Origin: Meghimatium bilineatum
Lineage: Eukaryota > Mollusca > Gastropoda > Stylommatophora > Philomycidae
Assembly: GCA_034231615.1 (NCBI GenBank)
Contig: CM067299.1
Span: 13,135,863 to 13,199,862 of the forward strand
Direction: 5' to 3'
DNA: 64,000 bases
This document shows positions 21,995 through 33,281 of this stretch, piece after piece. The translations under genes were made by a program, and so were the position numbers. Position 1 is the first letter of the stretch; each line of letters opens with the position of its first letter. Under the pieces are notes generated by a model. That model saw nothing but the letters and a program-made list of their open reading frames with translations, did no database searches and was not told the origin of the DNA.

Positions 21995-24900
21995 CCCCAT
22001 CGAGGCCAGAACCTTGAAGTGGTGATGGGGCTTAGTTCAGCCATCAGAGGCTGGAAACTAAGACTGGTCGGGCACTCCCACTCGAGCAGGACCATAGTCC
22101 GGCCCAAGTAAGCAGAGTGCTGAAGACGGAGGCAACCAGCCAAAAGGCGCACAGATAATCAGGTTGCCACGCATAAAACACAATGGAAACATGTCTGCAT
22201 CTAATAAACGTTATGGTGCCTGCCCTGTGGCGGACGTTCAGGCAGGGACGGTGCCGGGCCCTATACCTCGAAAGGGCCCAACCTCAGTTACTGGAAGTCC
22301 TTCTCAATTGCCCCGAGGAGCCAGGAGGCAAGGGAATAGAGCTACTGGCCAAACAAACAAACGACCAATAAAAATAATGCACTGGAATGCTGAGGGTGTT
22401 AACAGTAAAAGAGATGGATACAGCAAAAAATTGGAACTTGAAAATGTCCTCAGTGAAGAACAAGTAAATATATGCTGTATCCAAGAAACACACCTCAGCA
22501 GCGACATAGCCTTCAAAATCAGAGGCTACCAGTGCTACCGATCTGACCGAAAAGACAGGCGAAAGGGTGGAATTCTGACACTAGTTAAAAACAATATCAG
22601 CACATGTCAGCTGGAAGTATACATGGACGGGGCAGAATACCAGATGCTCCACCTAAAAACAGACAGTGCAGAATTCCATCTCCTGAACTACTACTGCCCA
22701 AATGATAAACCATTGGCACTAGACACAATTCCAGACAAAGAAAGGCTTATGGTGTGTGGTGACTTCAACAGCCACTCTCAGAGCTGGGGCTACGATCATA
22801 TCGACAAGAGAGGTGAGGAACTTGAGAGCTGGCAGGATGAAAATAATCTCATTCTTATTAACCAGCCAGCAGACTCACCAACCTTCTACTCGAGAGCATG
22901 GCACACCACCTCTACACCAGACCTGGCATTCTACTCACCAGGCCTGGAATGGAACATCACACGTGTCGTTGGAAAGCAGCTTGGGGGTAGTGACCACAGA
23001 CCAGTATTTCTGGAAATTCACAATGAATATACCAAGGACAGCAGCACGCTCACTAGGTGGAACTATAAGAAGGCAGACTGGAAAATGTACCAGCATTTAA
23101 CCAGTGTTCTAGCTAAGGACATGAACTTGGACAAAGACATCAATAGAGCAGTGAGTGAATTTAATAGATGTATACTACATGCTGCTAGTAAAACCATACC
23201 CAGGGGGGCACGCAAAAACTACAAACCCTACTGGAATGATGAACTGGAAAAGCTGCAAAATGAGATGGAAACATCTAGAAAGCAGGCCGAGAACAGACCT
23301 AGCCAAGAACATCACAACAAATATCAGCAAACAAAGGCTAAATTTCAAAGAGCCAAGTTACAAGCCAGACGGAGCAGCTGGAAAGAAAAAACAGAGTCGC
23401 TGAACCTAGAAAGAGATACTAGGAAATTATGGAAACTTGTAAAACAACTAAATGATGAAGGTACAGGGAGAAATACCAAGATCACACTTTATAAAGATAG
23501 AAACATTTTAACAGGTAAACATGCAGCTGATTACTTTGCAGATTCCTTTGCAGAAGACAATAACGTCAAAGTCAGCCCAGACAAACAACAGGAGGTTCGA
23601 GAGAACCAGCAAAACATTGGACAAGGTGAACCTATACCTGAAGTCATGGAGGCACCAATCACAATGAGAGAACTGGAGCATGCAATATCCAAATTGAAAA
23701 TGAAAAAGTCCCCTGGAGCTGATGGAGTGTCCAATGAAATGATTAGAAACCTGGGAAGTGCAGCAAGAGCAAAGCTACTGCAGATCTTTAACACAAGCTG
23801 GTCCACAGGTAATGTACCACAGGCGTGGAAAGAAGCAATAATGATACCACTCCTCAAATCAGGAAAAGATGGCAACACAGTCTCCAACTACAGGCCCATC
23901 AGCCTCACAAGCTGTCTATGTAAAACAATGGAACGCATTATCAATCTTAGGATGCAGTGGTACCTTGAAAGTGAAAACCTTCTGGTATCACAGCAAGCAG
24001 GTTTCAGACAGTGCTACTCTACTGAAGATCAGGCAACCTACCTCTCCCAAGAGATTGAGGATGCCTTCCAAGAAAAGAAACTGGTACTAGCAGCATGGAT
24101 AGACCTCAGGAAAGCATTTGATAAGGTCTGGAAAGAAGGGCTCCTAAAGAAATTGCGAAATTGCAGGGTTAGCTCAAGAATGTACAAATGGGTAAAAGCA
24201 TACCTGCATAATAGAAGAGCCAGGGTACAATTAGATGGTCGCAAGAGCAAGAAAGTTCTACTGCGTCATGGAGTCCCCCAGGGAGGAGTCCTGTCACCCA
24301 CACTTTTCTTGGTTTACATCAATGACCTAGTTGCTGAACTACCTCACGGGATCAAAGTGGCAATGTATGCTGACGACCTGGTGATCTGGTGCACGGAAGA
24401 ACATGCAACAGTGGCCACTAAACAAATACAAAGAGCTATCGATGCCCTAACCTTATGGGCTAATAGATGGTGCGTCAGCATTAACACAGATAAGTGCAGC
24501 ACTACACTCTTTACCCTCTCACCAAAACAAAAAGCTGGTCATATCAAGATAGATGGAGAGCTCTTGAAAGAAGACAAACAACCCACATACCTCGGAGTTA
24601 CTTTTGATGATAAGCTGACATGGAAGCAGCACATAAACAAAGCAACAACAAAAGCCAGGAGGAAGCTAGCTATCCTGAGAAAACTAAGTGGAACCACATG
24701 GGGAGCCAGTGGAAATATACTCAGTAAAGTTTACCAGCAAGGCATAAGACCACACCTGGAATACGGTTCAGCTGCGTGGTGTCCTGCATCAAACACCACA
24801 TTACAAGATCTAGATAAAGTGCAAAACCAGGCACTTAGAATAATGTTGGGAGCAATGAAATCAACACCCATAGCAGAGATGCAGAAAATGGGAAGAATGC

Positions 24901-26048
24901 AAACACTTGGCGAACGCAGAGACACAAAAGTACTAATTCAAGCAGAAAAGTTTCAGTGTATGCCAAGTCATCCAATGAAGGAAAGATTCCAAAATCTAGC
25001 AATGGGGCGACTGAAAAGGAGCAGCTTTATCCATCAAGCTAAACGACTCCGTAGACAACTTACAGACCTACCTGAAGTTGGCAGCCCCTTAAGGTCTGTA
25101 CCAGAGCAAACCCCGTGGAGTGAAAGCCATGGTATGCCAATATACATTCAGACTCATGTGAAAGGAATACTAAGCGAGGACGAACAGAACAGTGTGCAGC
25201 GAATGACAATCACCCTCAGTTTCCTGGATGAGGAATATCCACAAGATATATGGGTCAGAGTGTACACAGATGGGTCAGCACAGAATGCTGTGAGGAATGG
25301 AGGTGCAGGTGTATGTATAGAATATCCACACAAGCCTAGAGATACAATCAGAACACCGACAGGAAAATTCTGCAATAATTATGATGCAGAAATCCAGGCA
25401 ATTAGTGTGGCAGCTAAAAAAACTGCTGAACTCCAACTCTGACCTACAGCCTGTGGTATTCCTGACAGATGCAAGGTCAGTGCTTCAAGCTCTCCAGTCT
25501 GGAAAACTAACAGACTTAAAAAAACTACTTAGCGAATTGTCTTACCAGTATAGGGTAACCATGCAGTGGATACCCTCTCACTGTGGAATACCAGGAAATG
25601 AAAAAGCAGACCAACTGGCTAAGGAAGGTGCTGCCGAAGACCAACCAGATATACCAATCACCTACCATCAGAAAAAACAGATGATAAAGTCAATAAGAAA
25701 GCCACAAACACCAACACAAGATGACTATCACAATATGAACAGATCAGAACAAGTTATAATTCTACGTCTCAGAACAGGACACAACCGACTCCGCAGTCAC
25801 ATGTATACAAAGTTCAAAATTGGCAACACGGCCATGTGTACATGTGGACAGGCAGCACAGAGTGCCAAACATATACTTCAAGAGTGTTCTGAGCATGAAA
25901 CGCTGAGGCAGACATATTGGCCAGAGGAAACAACACTGGAATCAAAACTCTATGGGACACTGTATGAACTACAAAAGACAGTGAGTTTTATTAAGGAGAC
26001 AGAATTACAGATATAGACATGTTTCAAGTGAACGAAAGAAGAAGAAGA
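21995..26048 (+). mobile_element. Full-length LINE (I/Nimb-like), 4054 bp, with 12-bp TSD
   Basis: Bounded by perfect 12-bp direct repeats ATCGTATTATCT (21983-21994 and 26049-26060), both part of the satellite. The 5' UTR begins CCCCATCGAGGCC. The 3' end reads GTGAACGAAAGAAGAAGAAG, a GAA tail. APE, RT and RNase H domains are present in one coding unit, the order of I-superfamily LINEs (I, Nimb, Ingi and relatives). The intact TSDs and nearly intact ORF imply a recent insertion. Confidence 0.95.
22191..26016 (+). CDS. LINE polyprotein APE-RT-RNase H, one apparent frameshift
   Basis: The frame is open without an upstream ATG from before 22164; 22191 is the first in-frame ATG. Residue numbers count from 22164. 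APE: HWNAEG (75), CIQETH (108), CGDFNSH (200), TPDLAF and GSDHRP (276-280). RT: SPGADGV (517), AWIDLRKAFD (647), GVPQGGVLSP (703-712), YADD (735-738, nt 24366-24377). RNase H: YTDGSA (D1036), YDAEIQA (E1076). The first frame stops at 25442. A +1 shift at the A7 run 25416-25422 leads into LLNSNSDLQPVVFLTDARS (third Asp) and HCGIPGNEKADQLA (fourth Asp). It ends with a CTCGQAAQSAKHILQEC zinc-knuckle-like segment and stop 26016. Removing one A would give a continuous ORF, so this is either a single inactivating mutation, a polymorphism or a homopolymer sequencing error. Role: target-primed reverse transcription of its own RNA. Confidence 0.93.
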
Positions 26049-26370
26049 ATCGTATTATCTATTAGAAAATCCTCACTTATCTTCGCATCATCTATTAGAA
26101 AATCCTCACTTATCTTCGCATCATCTATTAGAAAATCCTCACTTATCTTCGCATCATCTATTAGAAAATCCTCACTTATCTTCGCATCATCTATTAGAAA
26201 ATCCACACTTATCTTCGTATCATCTACTAGAAAACCCTAAGTTATCATCGTATCATCTATTAGAAAATCCCCACTTATCTTCGCATCATCTACTAGAAAA
26301 TCTTCACTTATCATCGTATCATCTACTAGAAAATCTTCACTTATCTTCGTATCATATATTAGAAAATCCT
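26049..26370. repeat. Composite satellite, right part
   Basis: Continuation of the array at 20064-21994 after the LINE, starting with the duplicated 12 bp. Mostly 33-mers, with divergence toward the right end (CATATATTAG, TCATCGTATC variants), as expected at an array edge. Confidence 0.96.
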
Positions 26371-26439
26371 GTCTATAAAGTCATATCATCTAAAAAGAAA
26401 TTGGCAGTGTAACCTAGTCAAGAAGTAGCTATCAACCGA

Positions 26440-26760
26440 GCATTTTCTCACATAAAAGCAGCTATGAGCCCTTTCCCACATAAAATATAGGTCTGACCCC
26501 CTTCCCACATTAAATACAGATTCGACCCCCTTCTAACAAAAAATGCAACTCTGAGCTACCTTTCCACATAAAATACAGCTCTAAACCCTTTCCCACATAA
26601 AATACAACTCTGAACCCCTTTCGACATTATATACAGCTCTGAACCCCTTCTTCATAAAATACAGTTATGAACCCATTCCCACACAAAAACAGTCCTGAGC
26701 CCCCCCCCCCTTCCTACAAAAAATACAGCTCTGAATCTTTTCCGACAAAAATAAAATGAT
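26440..26760. repeat. ~31-bp degenerate minisatellite, about 10 copies
   Basis: Units based on CCCACATAAAATACAGCTCT plus GAACCCCTTT, with variable spacing and a C10 run at 26701. Confidence 0.88.
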
Positions 26761-26796
26761 ACAGGAGCAATATTTCCCGCAACTGCTGAGGATCTT

Positions 26797-27245
26797 CTTA
26801 TGCGTTCGTTCTCAAACTCCTGCAGGTTAGCAGAACGTAGTCCAGTGAACGTAATGCGTTGTGCCATGGTTTACAGCCTAGCTGCGCTATCTATACCTTT
26901 TGGTTTGATACTTCTCACTTCAGCATGACCTCTCGGCCACTTCTCCCTTTATGACAGGGGAAGACTAACTCCACTCCCCCTTCCACACAAAAATTAATTA
27001 GTCGCCTCTTACGGCATATATCAGGTAACAATGTCACTTCTTCTTCTTCAGCGTTCATTCTCAATCTCCCGCTGGATATCTCTTGTAACAGGACAATGGT
27101 CCTACTAGATTTCCAGCAGGATGTAGTCCAGAGAATGGAAATGCGCTGTGTCGCCGTTTTATTTGCGCCAATGGCCCGACACATCCGTCTTCGGCGGGAC
27201 AATGTCACTATTCTTTGTTTATATTTCGTGCTTCGGCAACACTCT
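26797..27245 (-). mobile_element. SINE-A, interrupted by SINE-A'
   Basis: Outer pieces 26797-27037 (CGTTCTCAAACTCCTGCAGG, TTAGTCGCCTCTTACGGC) and 27209-27245 (ATTCTTTGTTTATATTTCGT, CGGCAACACT) form one antisense SINE-A. They are separated by the A' insertion and its TSD. Confidence 0.8.
27038..27198 (-). mobile_element. SINE-A' (short relative of SINE-A) with 10-bp TSD
   Basis: Flanked by perfect ACAATGTCAC repeats (27028-27037 and 27199-27208). On the minus strand it starts CCGCCGAAGACGGATGTGTC, includes AAATCTAGTAGGACCATTGT and CCTGTTACAAGAGATATCCA, and ends GAGAATGAACGCTGAAGAAG. This copy defines the A' subfamily and the parental segment of the 58.7-kb array. Confidence 0.88.
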
Positions 27246-27854
27246 GGCACCTGGGACAAACGCAGAAACCACAAACAAATGTCCTCCATTTAATATTCAT
27301 TTATAAGCAAACAAATAACGTCCATTAAAACAGGATTCTTTTTCTTAATTGTCAACAATTAATCTATGTAGCAGAAATATATATTTTTAACAAAGATAAG
27401 GAATATTATTATCCAATTCCTTTCACGAGAATACATTGTTAATCTACTTATTGAAGAAAACATCATCATAAATACAGTTAATCTCCCTAGGAAGACAAAT
27501 GTTTTCCACAAATTTCTCCCGCCTACTTAGAATATTTTCCCGTTTCTTCCCACATATTCCATGTCACATCTATCTTTGTTATGCCCTATTATTTCTTCTC
27601 AAAATGATTTCGCACTCTTCCTTATTTCCCTGTTTTCTCATTTCTCTGTGGATTCTAGATAAATTCCAGTCCTAAAATTATATCTTAATTTGTAATTGTC
27701 AGAGAGCTATAATTTTATTTATGCAGCCGTATACTTGTTGCAGATCTGTCCAGTATACCATGAAAAATGGAGAAACACTTGCCCAAGCCATGTCTCTTCG
27801 TGTACAACTGTACGACTATTGAGTTCTCGAATCGTGAGATTTACTGCTGCCTTT
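27246..27854. other. Unassigned AT-rich stretch
   Basis: No repeat relation or convincing ORF was seen. A 63-codon plus frame at 27696 has no motif. Confidence 0.4.
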
Positions 27855-28095
27855 ATCAGAGTCATCAATAAGAAAGACTGGGGTTGACTTCTAGCTTTTA
27901 AAAAATCATCAATGTGTAAGTCTGGGATTGACTTCTACCTTTATCAGTCATCAATGTGTAAGTCTGGGGTTGACTTCTACCTTTATCAGAGTCATGAATG
28001 TGTAAGTCTGGGATTGACTTCTACCTGTATCAGAGTCATGAATGTGTAAGTCTGGGATTGACTTCTACCTTTATCAGTCATCAATGTGGAAGTCT
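27855..28095. repeat. 40/44-bp minisatellite, about 5 copies
   Basis: Units contain TCAATGTGTAAGTCTGGGAT and TGACTTCTACCTTTATCAG, with or without an extra AGAG. Confidence 0.92.
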
Positions 28096-28139
28096 GAGAT
28101 CGAACGAAGAAGTTGTTAGTGACTGCAGTGAATTGATGA

Positions 28140-29005
28140 ACACATGTTAGGTGCGTATTGAAGAATACATTTAGATGTGTATTGGAGAATACATTCTATG
28201 TGCACATTGGGAATACATGTTAAGTGCGCATTGGGGAAAACATGTTAGTTGCGCATTGGGGAATACATAGTATGTGCGTATTTGGGTATACATGTTTAGT
28301 GAGTATTGATGAATAACTGTTATGTGCGTGTTGGGGAATACATGTTATGTGCGTTTTAAGGTATATATGTTATATACATATGGAGATGCGTATTGGGGAA
28401 TATATGTTATTCGCGCTTTGGCAAATACACGGTCGGTGAGTATTGGGGAATACATATTGTGTGCGTATTGGGCAACAAACGTTAGGTGCATATTGGGGAA
28501 TGTATGTTATTTGCGTTTTGGGAATAGATATTAGGTGCATATTGGGGAATACATGTTAGGTGTGTAGTGTTAGAATATCATCAGAAAACTCCGCTGGATA
28601 TACATCGGCCACATACTTAGAATGAAGGAAGACACAATTCCACGACAAGCCTTCATGTGGACACCAGACGGGAAAAAGAAAACAGGGAAGACCAAACACA
28701 GCCATCAGAAGAACATTTATGAATGAATTAAAATCAACAGGCATAAATGCACAAGACCTGCAATCGCTGGCAAATGACCGACAGACATGGAGAACCATGC
28801 CATCCGCCCAATGTGCCAGGCCAAACTTGGCAAAAGAGTAACTGATTGACTGACTGTGTATTGGGGAATATATATTATGTGTGAATTGGAGAATATATAT
28901 TCTGTTCGCATTGGGGAATACATGTTAGGTGCGTATTGGACAATGCATGTTAGACGTGTATTAGGGAAAACTTGAAAGGTGCATATTGGGGAATACTTAT
29001 TACGT
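28140..29005. repeat. ~25-bp minisatellite split by a LINE tail
   Basis: Units GTGCGTATTGGGGAATACAT plus GTTAG at 28140-28565 (about 17 copies) and again at 28856-29005 (about 6 copies). The intervening 290 bp is a LINE 3' end. Confidence 0.93.
28566..28855 (+). pseudogene. RTE-like LINE 3' end inside an array
   Basis: Reading KLRWIYIGHILRMKEDTIPR, then AFMWTPDGKKKTGRPNTA, NELKSTGINAQDLQSLANDR and QTWRTMPSAQCARP. This is the canonical RTE-type C-terminus, ending in an ATTGACTGACTG tail. Severely 5'-truncated (about 290 bp). The flanking TGTGTA on both sides may be a short target duplication. Confidence 0.85.
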
Positions 29006-29285
29006 GTATTGAACCTCTGAGTATCTAAGAAACCAGTGCACTGAACAAAACGTACAGAAATGTCTGGATTTCTATGACTTCTATTGCATATTTCATTCTG
29101 TTGTATTTTCCCATGATCTACTGGTCATTCCTCACATCAAGAACAGCGATGGTCTTCAAATAATCTGTTTCCGTGTGCTGTTGTGCCATATTCTATCTTC
29201 TGATGAATATTGCACACTTATTCATGTTCCTTTTTTATATACATCGTTGAAATAGAATGATGAGCTACTGACTCTTCTGGTGTCA
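29006..29285. other. Unassigned stretch
   Basis: No gene or repeat was recognised. Confidence 0.35.
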
Positions 29286-29490
29286 GTGTTTCCCAACGTA
29301 GGTCTACACCACACAGTGGGACAATTTAATTGTTTAGGGTGGCAATTTGAACAAGTTTTAATTAGGCTTCATTTTGAAATAATTCAATTTTTTAATATTA
29401 AAAATTACGTATATGTTACATAGGGAAGGATTAGAATTTTAGAAAGACTCAGGTTGAGGCATGGAAAAAAGAAAGTTGGCAAACATTGCT
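29286..29490. mobile_element. hAT-like non-autonomous element
   Basis: The left end CAGTGTTTCCCAAC is the classic hAT terminus. The right end GTTGGCAAACATTG is its imperfect inverted complement (12 of 14). The length is about 205 bp with no coding. An 8-bp target duplication is not evident. Confidence 0.5.
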
Positions 29491-29539
29491 CTATATAATA
29501 ACCTCACGCTTTATGCGCTGTTGGTTCCCTACTTATAGT

Positions 29540-29925
29540 TTAGTAAAATATATATTGGTTAAATGTAATGCTAGGTATGGTAATAAATATATGTTGTAAA
29601 AGTAATACTAGATGTAGTAATAAATGTATGGTGTAAAAGTAGTGCTAGGTATAGTAATAAATATATGGTATAAAAGTAATGCTAGGTTTAGTAATAAATG
29701 TATGGTGTAAAGGTAATGCTAGGTACAGTTACAAATATATGCTGCAAATGTAATGCTAGGTTTAGTAATAAATGTACGGTATAAAAGTAATGCTAGGTTT
29801 AGTAATAAATGTAGGGTATAACAATAATGCTAGGTTTCGTAATAATGTATGGTGTAAAAGTAATGCTAGGTTTAGTAATAAATGGAAGGTGTATAAGTAA
29901 TGATAAATTTAGTAATAAAGGAGTC
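29540..29925. repeat. 37-bp minisatellite, about 10 copies
   Basis: Units contain GGTGTAAAAGTAATGCTAGG and TTTAGTAATAAATGTAT, moderately diverged. Confidence 0.93.
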
Positions 29926-30611
29926 GTGCAAACAATAGAACATTCCGCGTAGAATGGAAAGATATTTTTAACGTTTGAAGTACATCACTACACAATCACA
30001 GAAATACCGTTGTAATGTCACCACAATAAATGTAATAGCTTAAACATGCATATAAACATATATAAATACATTACATATATGACAAATGTCAAGTATTTTA
30101 GGAAGTAGAAAGTTCATCACTCGTCAAGATGATGGAAATCGTAAATGTCAAGATCATGACCTTAGAAATGTGAAGAATGCTGTTGCTATTAAACTCACAA
30201 TATAATATTGTATATGCTATTATTTAATGCTAGTCTAGACATATGTATGTGTAGCATAAACAATCAACGGAATATGTTTCATAATTCTGTTCAATGGGAA
30301 ACATTTCAGTTGTCAAATCAAGTCTGAGACATATCTGTTTATTGTTGTCATTGTTCATCCTAAAGTGTTTTTTAAAATATTGAATTCAAAAGTAATAAGC
30401 TTCTTTAACGAAAGAAAACATGAAAACAGAATAGTGATAATATTTTGAAACAATTCCTTAACACTGACGTATCAGTTAGAGAGCTTGTTTAGCTATCAAA
30501 AGTAACTGAATTTATTTATCAGAGCATACATCTAGTCGAGTTAACTGTAGATTGGAAAGTTGTTCGACACTGAGTTGTAGGAACAAGAAGGGAGCAGAAT
30601 GAGTATCGCTT
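29926..30611. other. Unassigned AT-rich stretch
   Basis: No recognisable gene, RNA or repeat. Confidence 0.4.
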
Positions 30612-30680
30612 TTAAGTATTATGAGTGTGATGAGTATATAAAAAGAGATTATGAGTGTGATGAGTATATAAAAAGAGATT
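30612..30680. repeat. 31-bp direct repeat, about 2 copies
   Basis: ATTATGAGTGTGATGAGTAT followed by ATAAAAAGAG is repeated exactly. Confidence 0.85.
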
Positions 30681-30734
30681 GAAGAAGTTTGCAAGTGGAA
30701 TCGACCACACAATACCGTAGAAAGTCAGTAAAAG

Positions 30735-30870
30735 GCTTCAGAAATCTGATGTCTCGGTCAGGAAGACTCGTATATCGCAATCATGCTGGAAACCGCGAGA
30801 CAACATAGTTCATAAACTGGAATAAAGCGTGCTAAATTGCGGTAATTTGAGAATGAATACAGAAGAACAC
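30735..30870 (+). mobile_element. SINE-A 3' half, diverged, at the edge of the GAA tract
   Basis: TATATCGCAATCATGCTGGA, CCGCGAGACAACATAGTTC, TTTGAGAATGAATACAGAAG parallel the SINE-A 3' half. Its GAA tail runs directly into the purine-rich tract. Confidence 0.55.
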
Positions 30871-31686
30871 GACGAATTCTAGAAGAAAAAGAATTATGGA
30901 AGAAGAATTATTACATAATAAGAATCATAGAGGGAAAAGAATTATAGAAGTAGGAGAATTCTGGAAGAAGCAAATTTTAAGAATACATAAAATTTGTAAA
31001 CATTATAGGAGAAAAGTCATTGTAGAAACAGAAGAATCCCAGAAGAAGATGAGAAAAAGATTTCTACAAGAAGACGAATTTCAGAAATATATAAAATAGG
31101 ACGAATAATTATAGAAGAGGAAGAAAAAATTCTAAAATAAGAAGAAGAAATCTAGAAGAAGAAAACATTCAAGAAGAAGAAGAAAAACAAAAATTCCAGA
31201 AAAAGAAAAGAAGAATTCCTTCAGAAGATGCAGTGGAATCCAAGAAAAAAAATAATGAAGAATTTTAGAAGAAAAAAAGAAAGAATTATGGGAGAAGAAG
31301 AGGAAGAATTCTAGAAGAAAAATAGAAAGAATTCTATAAGAAGAAAAGGAAGAATTCTCGAAGAAGAAGAATTCATTAGGACGAATTCTTTTTTTTTAAA
31401 TTAAGAAGACGAAGAATTCTAGTATAAGAAGAATTCTAGAAGAATAAAGTGAACTATAGAAGAAGAAGAATTCTGGGAAAAAAAGGATTATAGAAAAAAT
31501 TTCTAATAAAAGGAGAATTCTGAGCGAAGAAAATTTTAAGAAGACGTAGAAATATAGAAGAAGAATCATTCTAGAAGAAGATGAAGAAAAAATATTCAGA
31601 AAAGACGAAATTCCCAAAGAAATTCCTGAAGAAATGAAAGAGGAAGAATTATAAAACAGGAATAATAATTATAGAAGAGAAATGCC

Positions 31687-31827
31687 GGGTCATTGGCGTA
31701 AATAAAACGGCGACGATGCATTTCCATTCTCTGGACCACATCCTGCTGGAAAATTAGTAGAACCATTGTCCTGCTACAAGAGAGATCCAGTGGGAGTTTG
31801 AGAATGAACGCAGAGGAAGAAAATTAA
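31687..31827 (+). mobile_element. SINE-A' copy
   Basis: GGCGTAAATAAAACGGCGAC, GACCACATCCTGCTGG, AGTAGAACCATTGTCCTGCT, AGTGGGAGTTTGAGAATGAA match 27038-27198 in order. Its own GAA tail rejoins the tract. Confidence 0.85.
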
Positions 31828-32049
31828 GAAGAAGATGAATTCTAAAATAAGACGAAGAAATATAGAAGAAGAAAAAATTTCAAGTAGAAGAAGAAGAAAA
31901 ATAAGAGTTACAGAAGATGAAAAGAAGAATTCTAGTTGAAGAAGCAGTGGAATTCAAGTACACAATATGAAGAATTTTAGAAGAAGAAGAAGAAGTAGAA
32001 TTCAAGTAAAAATATGAATTCTAGAAGAAGGAAGAGGTACAATACACGA

Positions 32050-32355
32050 ATCAGTGGACAAATCACTTGAGAACATACCAACTTTTAAATTTCATATGCT
32101 ATTGCACTATCTTGGAAACTTAAAAAGTCGTAACTTAAAATAACGATCTAGCGATTTGCGCGCAATGAATTGGACATCCACCGCCCACTCAGTGTACATC
32201 CCGTTGTCGAGTGGCCAGGGGCTCTCAGCGCGCAATGTGCTGAATATTGGATGCGTCGGTATATGCGACTTTATCGGAATTTCGTTCCATTTAATTATGT
32301 TTGCTATTTGTTCCATAGAAACCTGTCCATTGATTCTTGTATTGTACCAAGGAAG
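32050..32355. other. Unclassified insert in the GAA tract
   Basis: About 300 bp of mixed-composition sequence (GACATCCACCGCCCACTCAG, GTGGCCAGGGGCTCTCAGCG) breaks the purine tract. No similarity to other repeats in the window and no inverted ends were seen. Plus frames of 65-76 codons have no motif. Confidence 0.5.
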
Positions 32356-33281
32356 AATTCTAGATGAAGTAGAGGAAGAATTTTAGAAGAAGAAAAGGAG
32401 GAGTTCTAGAACAAGAAGAGGAAGAAGAAAACGAATTCTAGAAGACACAGAATTCATGAAGACGAAGTCTAAAAAAAGAATTCACGTAGAAGAAGAATTC
32501 TAGAAGAAGAAGAATCATAGAAGATGAAAAAAGAAACATTCCAAAAAAAAAAGAATTCTAGAAGAACAAGAATTCTAGAGGTCGAAGATGACAAAATAAA
32601 ATAATTCTAGAAGAATTAAAAGTGGAATTAAAGTTTTTAAAGTATACATAATTCTAGAAGAACAATTCTAGAAGAAGAAAACGAATTATAGAAGAAGAAG
32701 AAAAGGAGAAGAAGAGAAAGAATTCTAGAAGATGAAAAAGAAGAATTCTATAAAATATGAAGTGGGATTCATGTTTTTTTTTTAAATATGAAACATTCTA
32801 GAAGATGAAGAAATATAGAAGAAGAAGATGAAGAATTCACGAAGAAGAAAAAGAATTTACGAAGAAGAATTCTAAAAGAGAATTCTAGAAGATGAAGAAT
32901 TTTAAAAGACGCAAGCGATTTATAAAAGAAGAAGAAAATAATTATAGAAGAAGAAAAAGAAGAATTCTTGAAAAAGAAGAATTATAGAAAAAGAAATTAT
33001 AGAAAAAGAAATTATAGAAAAACAACTCTAACATAGAATTATAGACGAAGAAGAATAATTCTAAAATAAAAATTATTTTTGAAGAAGTAGAATTCTAGAC
33101 GAAGAATGGGAAACATTATAGAAGAAGAATTCTAGAGGAAGAAATAAAAGAATTCTAGACGATGAAGAAAAAGTATTATAGAAGAAGAAAACGTCTAGTC
33201 GAAGAAGTAATGCTTCCCTGAGTTAGGGAATAAACGCAAGGAAGCATAGGCCTACTGTCCATCTTCTATCAAAGTTATTTT

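Larger units (their letters stand above)
30871..33210. repeat. 2.3-kb purine-rich GAA / GAATTCTAGAAGAA tract
   Basis: The plus strand is almost continuous purine, with recurring AGAATTCTAGAAGAAGAA-type units of irregular length. It is interrupted by a SINE-A' (31687-31827) and an unclassified insert (32050-32355). Strand-asymmetric purine tracts of this size can form triplex (H-DNA) structures. Plus and minus open frames inside are compositional. Confidence 0.92.

Noticed and set aside
25416..25422. Programmed ribosomal frameshift in the LINE
   Set aside because: The shift needed is +1 at a plain A7 run with no visible stimulatory structure, and one deleted A restores the frame, so mutation or sequencing error is simpler.
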